A stretch of DNA of 64,000 nucleotides, taken from UBA1424 sp041654095. GTDB lineage: Bacteria > Bacillota_I > Bacilli_A > RFN20 > CAG-826. The notes under the pieces are model-generated. The model made no database searches. It was not told the origin of the DNA and saw nothing but the letters and a program-made list of their open reading frames with translations. Location of the stretch: positions 62,001-126,000 of the forward strand of contig JBAZED010000001.1 in NCBI GenBank assembly GCA_041654095.1, written 5' to 3'. Positions 1 through 8,296 of this stretch are shown piece by piece; the first letter of the stretch is position 1; each line of letters begins with the position of its first letter. Both the position numbers and the translations under genes were made by a program.

Positions 1-741
1 ACCCTAGCGACAACCGCCAAGGAAGTGCTTGATGACAATCCCGAATTCCGCGAAGCGCCCATCGCCGATATGGTTATTTATCAAGGGAAAGCGCCGATCA
101 GAAAAAATGTTTTTTTCCAAAGTTTTGATGTTTTTTTCTTGAAGATGGGCGTCAAGGAATTACTTGATAAAGTATGTGCGGATAACGTCACGGAAGCCCT
201 CCTTTACTCTTCCGAAGATAATTCGGTCGTTCGCGAATTCTTGTTGAAATTCCATAGGAAAATCGGGCTCAACCTCGGCGTTCCCAATCAAGAAGAGCGG
301 CTCGAGATCTCCAAAAACATCCGCTACAACCAGCTGACCAATGTCAATTTTTTTGGGGCTCAGCCAAGCGCGATGCAAGCGGCGATTTCGCGCCCGCAAG
401 ATTTGGTCATCGCCCATCCCCAAAGCTCCAATTTCGATTTGATTCGGTCTCTGCCGGATTACTTGTTGCATTTTAAGCGCGAGAGCATCGATGAGTTGGT
501 CGCCAAGCAAAAGGATATTTTAGAGAACTGTTCGACGTATGTCGGAGAAGATGGTCTCTTGGTGTATATGGTCTCGACCATCAATCGCAAAGAAGGCCGC
601 TCTCTCGCCATGGAATTTTTAGATAAACACCGCGACTTCACCTTGATAGAAGAAAAGCAGAGATTTCCTTTCGACCCCCTCGACACAGCTCTTTATTATG
701 CGATCATGAAACGAAAAGTCGAGGCTGAGCCGAGTGAATAA
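1..741 (+). CDS. rsmB: RsmB-like 16S rRNA m5C methyltransferase, partial, probably inactive
   Basis: The reading frame is open from base 1, so the 5' part lies outside the window. The C-terminal half resembles RsmB, which methylates C967 of 16S rRNA: a LVY..STIN block is followed by an acidic helix, a hpdF-type segment and a final strand (ALYYAIMKRK). The catalytic features are missing. The SAM loop, normally AAPGGKT, reads LLYSSEDNSVV. The PCSG cysteine motif reads PQSS, and the STCT motif reads VST. The order rsmB-rlmN-prpC-prkC-rsgA-rpe is that of Bacillus, which supports the family call despite low similarity. I infer a pseudoenzyme that may still bind rRNA. It overlaps rlmN by 8 bases. 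Confidence 0.7.
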   Translation, partial: TLATTAKEVLDDNPEFREAPIADMVIYQGKAPIRKNVFFQSFDVFFLKMGVKELLDKVCADNVTEALLYSSEDNSVVREFLLKFHRKIGLNLGVPNQEERLEISKNIRYNQLTNVNFFGAQPSAMQAAISRPQDLVIAHPQSSNFDLIRSLPDYLLHFKRESIDELVAKQKDILENCSTYVGEDGLLVYMVSTINRKEGRSLAMEFLDKHRDFTLIEEKQRFPFDPLDTALYYAIMKRKVEAEPSE

Positions 742-1771
742 CATCTATGGCGTCAGCCACGAAAAATTGACGGTCGCCATGGTGGCCAAAGGCCAAAAAG
801 CCTATCGCGCCACGCAACTTTTTAGTTGGATCTACGAAAAGCGCGCAACTTCGTTTGATGAGATGAGCGATGTGTCGCTCTCTTTTCGCGAGGTATTAAA
901 ACAGGAGTACTATTTCGAAATCCCGAAGATTTATAAATTCCAAAAATCGCAAGATGGGACGATCAAGCTCCTCTTAGAACTTAGAGATGGCAGCAAGATC
1001 GAGACTGCCTTGCTCCGATACAACTACGGAAATGCGCTTTGCGTCTCGAGCCAAGTCGGGTGCAATATGGGTTGTTCGTTCTGCGCTTCCGGCCTCCTTC
1101 GCAAGCAGAGAAATCTCGAAGTTGATGAGATGGTCGGCCAGATCCTGGTAATGAATAAATTGCTCGAAGAGGAAGGTCGGGGCGAAGTGGTGACTCACAT
1201 CGTCGTTATGGGAACCGGCGAACCGTTTGACAATTACGACAACGTCATGGATTTCGTCCGTATCGCCAATCACCCTAAGGCTTTCGCGATTGGCGCGCGG
1301 CGCATCACCGTTTCGACATGCGGCATCGTCCCGCGCATCTACCAATACGCCGATGAAGGCATGCAGGTGAATTTGGCGATATCGCTCCATGCCCCCAACG
1401 ATGAGCTGCGCAGCAAATTGATGAAAATTAACCAAGCTTACCCCTTGGAGCAATTAATTGAAGCTGTGAAATACTATGTATTTAAAACGGGTCGTCGCGT
1501 CACTTTCGAATACATCTTGCTCGAAGGTTTCAACGATGCCGTCGCTCACGCCGATGAACTGTCGGATTTAATCCGCGGGATCGAAGCCTATGTCAATCTC
1601 ATCCCCTATAACGCCATCGATGAAAAAGGTTATCGCCGCAGTGATGATCTAGCCGTCAAAGCCTTTCAGAATCAGCTGACAAAGCGGGCGATCACCTCGA
1701 CGGTTCGCAAAGAATTCGGGGCGGATATCGACGCCGCTTGCGGACAGCTTCGCGCCAAGGAGAGACAATGA
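734..1771 (+). CDS. rlmN: RlmN, dual-specificity rRNA/tRNA adenine-C2 methyltransferase
   Basis: Radical-SAM enzyme that methylates C2 of A2503 in 23S rRNA, and A37 of some tRNAs in characterised members. The radical-SAM cluster motif CNMGCSFC has cysteines at residues 110, 114 and 117. The second catalytic cysteine, which carries the methyl group, is C336 in DAACGQL near the C terminus. The 345-residue length is normal. The start is a GTG inside the end of rsmB, pointing to translational coupling. The stop overlaps the prpC start as ATGA. All expected catalytic residues are present, in contrast to the decayed upstream methyltransferase. Confidence 0.95.
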   Translation: MNNIYGVSHEKLTVAMVAKGQKAYRATQLFSWIYEKRATSFDEMSDVSLSFREVLKQEYYFEIPKIYKFQKSQDGTIKLLLELRDGSKIETALLRYNYGNALCVSSQVGCNMGCSFCASGLLRKQRNLEVDEMVGQILVMNKLLEEEGRGEVVTHIVVMGTGEPFDNYDNVMDFVRIANHPKAFAIGARRITVSTCGIVPRIYQYADEGMQVNLAISLHAPNDELRSKLMKINQAYPLEQLIEAVKYYVFKTGRRVTFEYILLEGFNDAVAHADELSDLIRGIEAYVNLIPYNAIDEKGYRRSDDLAVKAFQNQLTKRAITSTVRKEFGADIDAACGQLRAKERQ

Positions 1772-2517
1772 GATTCAAGGGTCGTTTCGCCCATCGAATC
1801 GACATCGGTCGCGTCCGCGTTTCAAACGAGGACCAAGCCCTTGTTTTAACTAATTCCGAAGGTGATGTTCTTTTGTTGGTTTGCGACGGCATGGGCGGGC
1901 ACAACAAAGGCGATTACGCCTCGCAGACCGCCATCTCAATCATCGGCGAGGCCTTCAAAGCCAAGCCGAAGTTTCGAAACGCTTTTTTCGCCAAGCAGTG
2001 GCTGTCCCGCCAAATTCGCCACGCCAATACCGAAATTTATAATGCCGCTTACGTCAATGAAGCTTATAAAGATATGGGCACGACTTTAGTCGCGGCCCTG
2101 ATCATCGAACAGCACATCATCATCGCCAACATCGGCGATTCGCGAGCTTATGCCCTCCGCCATGAGAACTTGGATAGGCTGACTGAAGATCAAACCTATG
2201 TCGATTACTTATATCGAACCGGTAAAATCAGCCAGGAAGAAATCAAAACCCATCCGAAGCGCCACGTCTTGATGAACGCCTTGGGAATTTACCCATCGCT
2301 GACGCTCGACATCGTCTCGGGACCATATGCCGGTTTTTCGATTTTGCTTTGCAGCGACGGTTTATATAACAACATCAGCGAAAAAGAGATCCATGCGATT
2401 TTGTCGACCGAAGAGCGGCCTGAACAAAAAGTCGAAACGCTGATCAAAGTCGCGAATTCGAACGGCGGATCCGACAATATCGCCGTCGCTTATTGGGAGG
2501 TCATCAGCAATGATTAA
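1768..2517 (+). CDS. prpC: PP2C-family serine/threonine phosphatase (PrpC/Stp)
   Basis: Metal-dependent protein phosphatase of the PPM family, the usual partner of a PrkC kinase. Motifs include SNEDQ near the N terminus, VCDGMGGH with the metal-binding aspartate, IGDSRAY, LLCSDGLYNN and GGSDNIAVAYW. The ATG at 1768 is chosen because an AAGGAG lies 5-10 bases upstream and the start overlaps the rlmN stop. An in-frame ATG at 1738 has no such site. The product is 249 residues, the normal length. Its end overlaps the kinase start by 8 bases, so the two are coupled. Confidence 0.93.
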   Translation: MRFKGRFAHRIDIGRVRVSNEDQALVLTNSEGDVLLLVCDGMGGHNKGDYASQTAISIIGEAFKAKPKFRNAFFAKQWLSRQIRHANTEIYNAAYVNEAYKDMGTTLVAALIIEQHIIIANIGDSRAYALRHENLDRLTEDQTYVDYLYRTGKISQEEIKTHPKRHVLMNALGIYPSLTLDIVSGPYAGFSILLCSDGLYNNISEKEIHAILSTEERPEQKVETLIKVANSNGGSDNIAVAYWEVISND

Positions 2518-3388
2518 AATCGGCGATAAAATTGATGATCGCTACCGGATTACGAGCCGGCTCGGCGCGGGTGGAATGTCCGAAGTCTATGAGGCGACCG
2601 ATGTCATCGCCAAACGAGTCGTCGCCATCAAGATTATGAAAGAAGAACTGATGGGCGATTTCGAGAATATTCGCCGCTTTAAACACGAAGTGGCGGCGGT
2701 GGCGAGCTTGCACCATCCCAACATCATCAAAGTCTACAATAATGGCGAAGTAAATGGCCGTCCATATATGGCCAATGAATACGTCAAAGGGCAAACCCTC
2801 CACGAGAAATTACTGTTTTTGACCAAACTGTCCCCTTACGAAGCCTGTGAGATTATGCTCCAGATCATCAGCGCCGTCATCTACATCCACAACCACGGGG
2901 TGATCCATCGCGATATTAAACCACATAACGTCTACTACATGGCCGATGGGACGATTAAACTCGGAGACTTCGGCATTGCGACAAACGAGGAGATGAGCCA
3001 AGCCAATCCCGATGAGCACATCCTCGGCAGCGTCCATTATTTAGCTCCCGAAATATGTCAAGGTAAGAAGCCGTCACCTCTGAGCGATATCTATGCCTTG
3101 GGCATCACGTTTTTTGAATTGGTGACGGGCCGAGTCCCCTATGATGAAGTCCTCCCGGTCGACGTCGCTGTCGCCCACATCAAACGACCCTTCCCCAACC
3201 CTTCGAAAATCGATTCTTCAATCTCTCGCGAAGTTGAGAAAATCATCATCAAAGCCTGTCGCAAAAATCCCCTCGATCGCTATCAGAGCGCTCAGGAGAT
3301 GTACGACGAAATCGAACATATTATGAAAAACCGCAACAACTTCAAAGAAAAGAGAAGTTTTCTCTCGCGGATCTTCGGCTTTAAATGA
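2510..3388 (+). CDS. PrkC-like serine/threonine protein kinase, cytosolic short form
   Basis: Hanks-type kinase. It has a glycine loop (LGAGGMSEVY, residues 18-27), ATP lysine K41, HRDIKPHN (133-140), DFG (153-155) and an APE-like motif. At 292 residues it ends soon after the kinase domain in a basic tail, KRSFLSRIFGFK. There is no transmembrane segment and there are no PASTA repeats. PrkC proteins of walled Firmicutes are about twice as long and sense muropeptides through PASTA domains. Position between prpC and rsgA identifies it as the prkC orthologue. I infer a soluble kinase that answers to internal signals. The gene overlaps both neighbours. Confidence 0.92.
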   Translation: MIKIGDKIDDRYRITSRLGAGGMSEVYEATDVIAKRVVAIKIMKEELMGDFENIRRFKHEVAAVASLHHPNIIKVYNNGEVNGRPYMANEYVKGQTLHEKLLFLTKLSPYEACEIMLQIISAVIYIHNHGVIHRDIKPHNVYYMADGTIKLGDFGIATNEEMSQANPDEHILGSVHYLAPEICQGKKPSPLSDIYALGITFFELVTGRVPYDEVLPVDVAVAHIKRPFPNPSKIDSSISREVEKIIIKACRKNPLDRYQSAQEMYDEIEHIMKNRNNFKEKRSFLSRIFGFK

Positions 3389-4254
3389 AACAGGGAATCA
3401 TCGTCTCAGCCTATGGCGGCAAGTTCACCGTTTGCCATGAACAGCATTTTTATAATGTCTCCCCTCGAGGTACAATTCGCTATAAAAGCGGCGAGGTCTT
3501 ACCCGGTGATCTCGTCGATTTTGAACCCGAGTCTTCAACGGTTGAAAAGATTCATCCGCGCCTTAACCAACTCCCGCGTCCGCGAGTGGCGAACATATCG
3601 CAGATCATGGCGATGTCATCGGCGGTCGAACCAGACTTTTCGCCCCTTCTCATCTACAAGACCCTCGCTTATGGTTTGATGTATGATATTCGGCCCTTTG
3701 TCGTCATCAGCAAAATTGACCGCCTGAGCAATCTGGCGGAATTGGAAACCTTTCAATCGCAGTTGGCGAAAATTGGTTTTGAAGTAATTTTGTACTCGAA
3801 GAAAACGCAGGTTGGACTCGGCGAGCTGCGGAGTAAATTAGCGAACCGCATCACTTTAGCCATCGGCCAAACCGGAGTCGGCAAGTCCTCCTTAATCAAT
3901 TTGCTCGATGCGAATTTTAAGCGGGCCATCGGCGAGTATTCCGAGGCTCTAGGTCGGGGCAAGCACAAGACCAAAGAAGTGATTTTTTTGCCCTATTCCA
4001 ATGGTTTTATCGTCGATTCGCCTGGATTTTCCTCTTTAGAACTTCCCTTGTACAAGGAAGACTTATCCGTCTTTTTTCCTGGTTTTGCGCAGGCGGTCGG
4101 CAAATGCTTTTTTCGCGACTGCATGCACATCGGTGAAAAAGGCTGCGAAGTCAAGCGCCTCGTGACCGCTGGAACCATCAGCGAAGAAGCGTATTTGATT
4201 TATCAAAAGCTCCTCGATGAACTACAATATAAAAATAGGAGGTTTCAAAAATGA
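3385..4254 (+). CDS. rsgA: RsgA, small ribosomal subunit-dependent GTPase
   Basis: Circularly permuted GTPase that helps mature the 30S subunit. An N-terminal OB domain is followed by G4 (SKID, residues 109-112), then G1 (GQTGVGKS, 161-168), a GRGKHKTKE switch region and G3 (DSPGF). This permuted order is diagnostic. The C-terminal zinc-binding part has CFFRDCMHIGEKGC. Length is 289 residues. It overlaps the kinase gene by 4 bases and rpe by 4 bases. In Bacillus the orthologue (CpgA/YloQ) is a substrate of PrkC, which fits the shared operon. Confidence 0.95.
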   Translation: MKQGIIVSAYGGKFTVCHEQHFYNVSPRGTIRYKSGEVLPGDLVDFEPESSTVEKIHPRLNQLPRPRVANISQIMAMSSAVEPDFSPLLIYKTLAYGLMYDIRPFVVISKIDRLSNLAELETFQSQLAKIGFEVILYSKKTQVGLGELRSKLANRITLAIGQTGVGKSSLINLLDANFKRAIGEYSEALGRGKHKTKEVIFLPYSNGFIVDSPGFSSLELPLYKEDLSVFFPGFAQAVGKCFFRDCMHIGEKGCEVKRLVTAGTISEEAYLIYQKLLDELQYKNRRFQK

Positions 4255-4904
4255 AGAATTTTGTGGCTCCCAGCCTTTTAGCCGCTGATAAGAATAGATT
4301 GAGCGAAGAGATAGCGCTCGCCCAAAACGCGGGAGCGGAATATCTCCACTTCGATGTGATGGACGGCAAGTTCGTCACCAACATTTCCTTCGGCCTCGAT
4401 GATCTGCGGAAAATCAGCAAGACACATGCGATGATTAATGATGTGCACATCATGATCGCCGATCCCGACAACCAGGCTCTCGAATATGCAAAAGCCGGCG
4501 CCGATATCGTCACGTTTCACCTCGAGGCTTTCTCGTGCTTTGTCTGCATGGGCAAGACCATCAAAGCTCTGCGGGATGCCGGCACGAAAATTGGCATCTC
4601 GATAAAACCGGCGACGAAGGCAAAAACTTTGGTTCCCTTTTTAAAAGACATCGACCTCGTCTTGATCATGTCGGTCGAACCCGGCAAAGGCGGTCAAGCC
4701 TTTATGAAGAGCGCGCTGCGAAAAATCAAATTTTTGCGGCACTATATCGATAAGAATCAACTCGATGTCCTCATCGAGGTCGATGGTGGCATCAACGATG
4801 TGACCGGACCTTGGGCGCGTCGCGCCGGCGCCGATATTCTCGTCGCTGGAACGTATTTATTCGGCCATGCGGATTTTCAAGAAAGGCTCGCCAAGCTCCG
4901 CTGA
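4251..4904 (+). CDS. rpe: Ribulose-phosphate 3-epimerase
   Basis: TIM-barrel enzyme that interconverts ribulose-5-phosphate and xylulose-5-phosphate in the pentose phosphate pathway. Visible motifs are APSLLAAD at the N terminus, HFDVMDGKFVTN (metal ligand and catalytic aspartate), DVHIMI, MSVEPGKGGQAF and EVDGGI with the second catalytic aspartate, then a GADILVAGTYLF phosphate-binding end. Length is 217 residues, normal for the family. A strong AGGAGG-like site (aataggaggtttc) precedes the ATG. Confidence 0.95.
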   Translation: MKNFVAPSLLAADKNRLSEEIALAQNAGAEYLHFDVMDGKFVTNISFGLDDLRKISKTHAMINDVHIMIADPDNQALEYAKAGADIVTFHLEAFSCFVCMGKTIKALRDAGTKIGISIKPATKAKTLVPFLKDIDLVLIMSVEPGKGGQAFMKSALRKIKFLRHYIDKNQLDVLIEVDGGINDVTGPWARRAGADILVAGTYLFGHADFQERLAKLR

Positions 4905-4905
4905 T

Positions 4906-5580
4906 ATGGCACTGTGGATTGCTTCAATCGTCATCCTCTCAACATCTTTTTTGGGAATGCTGATTTTCGGTCTGTCCAACTATCGAGAGACCTTTAAGGC
5001 AAAATTCTCTGTTTTGAATATGTTTCCGTACGAACTCTCCTATCACAACCAGGGGAAATTGATTCTCTTCTATCGCTTTTTCCTCTACCTATACGTCGCT
5101 TTTTCGCTTACTCCAGCTTTGCTGATGGTTGGCAAATATGTCAATTTCAGCGGTTATCTTTCCTATTTGGTCATGATTGGCTTCATCTTTGTCATCAACG
5201 CCGTCATCTTCTTGACGATGCACATCATCCAAGCCAAGTTCGTGCGTTTGCACTCGATAGTCGCCACGGCGTATTTCGCCTTTAGCGTCTTGGAGGCCGG
5301 TGCGGTTTCCATCATCTTGTTCAACCTCTATTTTTCGATTTTCCAAGCCGATATTTCATTCTTGGTTTTTGCCATTCTCGAAGCGGTGTTGGGCTTTGCC
5401 ATCCTCCTCGTCATGATCAATCCTAACCTCCGCAACTGGGCCCAGATGAAATCAGAGCCCGGCGCGGACGGAACCGGCACGCTTGTCCGCCCCAAATTCT
5501 TCATCTTAGCTTTTAGCGAATGGCTCGTGATCTTCATCAATTTCGGCGTTCAGATATTGTTGTTGCTAGCTTATCTCTAG
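4906..5580 (+). CDS. Unknown polytopic membrane protein
   Basis: I do not recognise a family. About six hydrophobic helices are visible, near residues 2-22, 50-72, 76-100, 108-133, 136-156 and 190-222, with a hydrophilic loop (KSEPGADGTGT) before the last. The ATG at 4906 lies two bases after the rpe stop and puts the first helix at the N terminus. An in-frame ATG at 4867, inside rpe, is the alternative. Neither has a clear ribosome site. It ends the operon, at the place where Bacillus has thiN (thiamine pyrophosphokinase). Confidence 0.7.
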   Translation: MALWIASIVILSTSFLGMLIFGLSNYRETFKAKFSVLNMFPYELSYHNQGKLILFYRFFLYLYVAFSLTPALLMVGKYVNFSGYLSYLVMIGFIFVINAVIFLTMHIIQAKFVRLHSIVATAYFAFSVLEAGAVSIILFNLYFSIFQADISFLVFAILEAVLGFAILLVMINPNLRNWAQMKSEPGADGTGTLVRPKFFILAFSEWLVIFINFGVQILLLLAYL

Positions 5581-5585
5581 GTAAC

Positions 5586-5620
5586 AAAAAAGTCCCGATG
5601 AAATGGGACTTTTATTTTTA
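5586..5620. terminator. Bidirectional intrinsic terminator
   Basis: AAAAAGTCCC and GGGACTTTTA form a stem around an 8-base loop, with A-rich and T-rich flanks on both sides. It lies between the convergent membrane-protein gene and rpmB, so it can serve both. Confidence 0.85.
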
Positions 5621-5629
5621 TCGTTATAT

Positions 5630-5818
5630 TTATTTTTCGGACTTCATCAAGGAGCGGTGAGCGCGAGTCGACATCCGAACTGTCTGGACCTTGCCATCGA
5701 TTTCGACTTGATATGGTTGCATGTTGACGTTCCAGCGCCGGCGGGTGGCACGAAGGCTGTGGGAACGATTATTGCCGCTTAGCGGACCTTTACCTGTAAC
5801 GGGACATACTCTTGACAT
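5630..5818 (-). CDS. rpmB: 50S ribosomal protein L28
   Basis: A 62-residue basic protein beginning MSRVCPVTGKGPLSGNNRSH, the hallmark N terminus of L28, followed by RRRWNVNMQP and a VRMSTRAHRSL end. A GAGG sits about 10 bases before the ATG. It is transcribed alone, convergent with the rsgA-rpe operon, as in Bacillus. Confidence 0.95.
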   Translation of the reverse strand: MSRVCPVTGKGPLSGNNRSHSLRATRRRWNVNMQPYQVEIDGKVQTVRMSTRAHRSLMKSEK

Positions 5819-5852
5819 AGCTGAGACCTCATTTTCTTAAAACGCAAACTTG

Positions 5853-5881
5853 AGTTTAACATATGTTAATGGTAGATGCAA
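5853..5881 (-). promoter_or_regulatory. Promoter of rpmB
   Basis: On the minus strand, TTGCAT (5876-5881) and TAAACT (5853-5858) are separated by exactly 17 bases, some 35 bases upstream of the rpmB start. A 14-bp palindrome, TTAACATATGTTAA (5856-5869), overlaps the -10 box and spacer. Whether it is an operator is unknown. Confidence 0.65.
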
Positions 5882-5901
5882 ATGATTTTAGTGTGCGGTT
5901 C

Positions 5902-5930
5902 TTGATAAGAATATTCTTATCATATATACT
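5902..5930 (+). promoter_or_regulatory. Promoter of glgCDA with a perfect 20-bp palindromic operator
   Basis: TTGATA (5902-5907) and TATACT (5925-5930) are 17 bases apart, a good housekeeping promoter facing glgC. The sequence TGATAAGAATATTCTTATCA (5903-5922) is a perfect palindrome covering the -35 box and most of the spacer, a typical repressor position. A second inverted repeat, CATATATA-AGAA-TATATATG (5965-5984), shares the core ATAAGAATAT and lies in the roughly 115-base 5' leader. The regulator is not identifiable here. Confidence 0.7.
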
Positions 5931-6051
5931 GCGCTGAGAAAGCCTTTACATCAAAAGGTGTCTACATATATAAGAATATATATGCTAATATTATAAAAGA
6001 CTAGATATGACCTTTGTTTTGGTCGCATTTCATAATCGCGAGGTAAATCAT

Positions 6052-7191
6052 ATGAACAAGAGAATCGTGGCGATGATTCTTGCTGGGGGTAAAGGCACGC
6101 GCCTGGAGTCCTTGACGCGGAAAATCGCCAAACCGGCCGTCAGCTATGGCGGTAAATACCGGATCATCGATTTCCCCCTCTCCAACTGCGCGAACTCGGG
6201 CATCGATACGGTCGGGGTCTTGACGCAATACGAATCCGTGGCTCTTGACACATATATCGGAAACGGCGAAAAATGGGGTCTTAACGGAGTTCGCTCGCTG
6301 ACGACTGCCTTGCATCCCCGCCAGACCGAAGAAGGGCTGAACTGGTATAAGGGGACGGCTGATGCCATCTATGCCAACCTCGATTTTTTGGATTCAATAA
6401 ATCCAAATTATGTGCTCATCTTATCCGGTGACCACATCTATTCGACGACGTATAACGAAATGCTCAAGCAGCATATCGAGCGAGGAGCCGACTGCACTAT
6501 TTCAGTCATCGAAGTCGATCCCAAAGAAGCCTCGCGCTTCGGCATCTTAGCGACTGATGACAAGGGCGCGATTATCAAATTCCAAGAGAAGCCCAAAAAC
6601 CCGATTTCCAATTTGGCGTCGATGGGCGTGTATATTTTTACGTATTCGGTCTTGCGCCGGATGCTCGTCAGCGACGCTCACATCGCTGATTCATCCCACG
6701 ATTTTGGCAAGGACATCATCCCGACGATGCTAGCCAAGAAGATGAAATTATTCGCTTACGTCTTCAGGGGCTACTGGAAGGATGTCGGCACGATCTCCAG
6801 CCTTCACGAGGCGAATATGGATCTGCTCCTTTCCGCCCAGCATCAAAACATCTACACGATCAAAGGCGAGAACGCTATCTTCTCAGAAGATACGCACTCC
6901 CATCCGCAATATATCGGCCGCAAAGCCCACGTCAAAGACTGCCTCATCAATCAAGGTGCTGTCATTTTGGGCGATGTCGAAAGGTGTGTCATCTCCAACG
7001 AAGTTGTCGTCGCCGAAGGCGCGGTCGTTAAAAACTCGGTTTTGATGCCGGGTTCGAGAGTTCGCGCCGGAGCGAAGGTTTTTAATGCTATCGTCGGTCC
7101 GGAAGCTGTCGTCTCGCATGGCGAAATCGTCAACGAAAAGCAAGAAGAGATTGTTTTGATCACGACCCGGAGGAAGAACGATGGCAAGTAA
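6052..7191 (+). CDS. glgC: Glucose-1-phosphate adenylyltransferase, catalytic subunit
   Basis: Makes ADP-glucose from ATP and glucose-1-phosphate, the committed step of bacterial glycogen synthesis. The N terminus has the nucleotidyltransferase loop ILAGGKGTRLESLT, then KPAVSYGGKYRIIDFPLSNC. The substrate motif FQEKPKNP and the catalytic-region GYWKDVGT follow. A left-handed beta-helix part occupies the C terminus. The ATG at 6052 is preferred because GAGGT lies 7 bases upstream and family members begin close to the ILAGG loop. An in-frame ATG at 6007 would add 15 atypical residues. Product 379 residues. It overlaps glgD by 11 bases. Confidence 0.95.
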   Translation: MNKRIVAMILAGGKGTRLESLTRKIAKPAVSYGGKYRIIDFPLSNCANSGIDTVGVLTQYESVALDTYIGNGEKWGLNGVRSLTTALHPRQTEEGLNWYKGTADAIYANLDFLDSINPNYVLILSGDHIYSTTYNEMLKQHIERGADCTISVIEVDPKEASRFGILATDDKGAIIKFQEKPKNPISNLASMGVYIFTYSVLRRMLVSDAHIADSSHDFGKDIIPTMLAKKMKLFAYVFRGYWKDVGTISSLHEANMDLLLSAQHQNIYTIKGENAIFSEDTHSHPQYIGRKAHVKDCLINQGAVILGDVERCVISNEVVVAEGAVVKNSVLMPGSRVRAGAKVFNAIVGPEAVVSHGEIVNEKQEEIVLITTRRKNDGK

Positions 7192-8296
7192 AGTCCTAGG
7201 TCTGCTAGACCTTCATAATACGCCCGAACTCGGCCCGCTGACAGCGTCGCGCAGTTTGGCTTCCACCTCCTTTCTCGGCCGTTTCGCCTTTATGGATTTT
7301 GCATTATCCAATTTCTCCAATTCGGGAATCGATGAAGTCGGCATCCTCGTCAAATCGCACCTTCGCAGCGTGTTAAAACACATGGGGTCGATGCAGTCGT
7401 GGAATATCAACACCAAGATCGGCCGCGAGACCATCATGTACAACGAGCGCGGCAACTTGAATCGCAAGAAAAACACCGACATCAACAACTTAAAAGTCAA
7501 CGACTGGGTCCTGCACGAATCAAAAGCGAAGTACATCATCATTCAACCCGCTCATGTCATCTGCAAAATCGACTTTGAAGCCATGCTCAAAGAGCATATT
7601 AACCGCGGCGAAAAAGTCACTCTTCTATATAAGAATGTCAATAACGCCAACAAGGCTTTTCAAAGCCACAATATCGTCAATATCAAAAACGGTTATGTCC
7701 GCTCCTTCAAAAGCAATCGGCAGCAAGAAAATGATGCTGCCGTGTCGCTTGATACCTATATCATCAACCGCGATACTCTGTCCCTCATCATGGATGAAAC
7801 TATGAAGTTTAATGCGACGTACAGTTTCAAAGACGCCATCAAGAAGTTTGGCAATAAACTGTTTAAAGTGTACGCTTTCGAGCATGTGGGCTATGCCCGC
7901 TCATTTGATTCGCTCGAGCATTTCGTCGATTATTCATTTGAACTCTTAGATTATCGCTGCGCCCATCTCCTCTTTCAAAAAGACTGGCCGATATACACGA
8001 TAACTCATGATTCGACCCCAACCCTCTACGGTATGAAAGCCGCCGTCCGCGATTCGTTCATCGCCAACGGGGCCATCGTCGAAGGAAAGGTCGAGCGCTC
8101 AATCATCTCCCGCAACGTCAAAGTCGGCAGGGGAGCCGTCGTCCGCAACTCCATCATATTAGCTGACACCGTCATCGGCGAGAACGCCGTCATCAGCCAC
8201 GCCGTCATCGATAAATACGCCGTGATTTCGAGCGGCACCCACGTCGAAGGCGCCAAAGGCACCCCGAAGTATATCGAACAAGGGAAGAGGCTCTAA
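7181..8296 (+). CDS. glgD: GlgD, regulatory subunit of ADP-glucose pyrophosphorylase
   Basis: Paralogue of GlgC found in Firmicutes, where it forms a GlgC/GlgD heterotetramer and raises activity. The nucleotide-binding loop is degenerate: the GGxGTRL motif is replaced by LTASRSLASTSFLGRF, while FALSNFSNSGI is retained. The C terminus has hexapeptide-type beta-helix repeats (IANGAIVEGKVERSIIS and similar). Length is 371 residues. It starts inside the end of glgC behind GGAGG and is followed directly by glgA. Loss of the catalytic loop is normal for GlgD. Confidence 0.93.
   Translation: MASKVLGLLDLHNTPELGPLTASRSLASTSFLGRFAFMDFALSNFSNSGIDEVGILVKSHLRSVLKHMGSMQSWNINTKIGRETIMYNERGNLNRKKNTDINNLKVNDWVLHESKAKYIIIQPAHVICKIDFEAMLKEHINRGEKVTLLYKNVNNANKAFQSHNIVNIKNGYVRSFKSNRQQENDAAVSLDTYIINRDTLSLIMDETMKFNATYSFKDAIKKFGNKLFKVYAFEHVGYARSFDSLEHFVDYSFELLDYRCAHLLFQKDWPIYTITHDSTPTLYGMKAAVRDSFIANGAIVEGKVERSIISRNVKVGRGAVVRNSIILADTVIGENAVISHAVIDKYAVISSGTHVEGAKGTPKYIEQGKRL

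Noticed and set aside
4867..4905. Earlier ATG for the membrane protein at the end of the rpe operon
   Set aside because: It would lie inside rpe and add a polar extension before the first helix. Kept only as an alternative.
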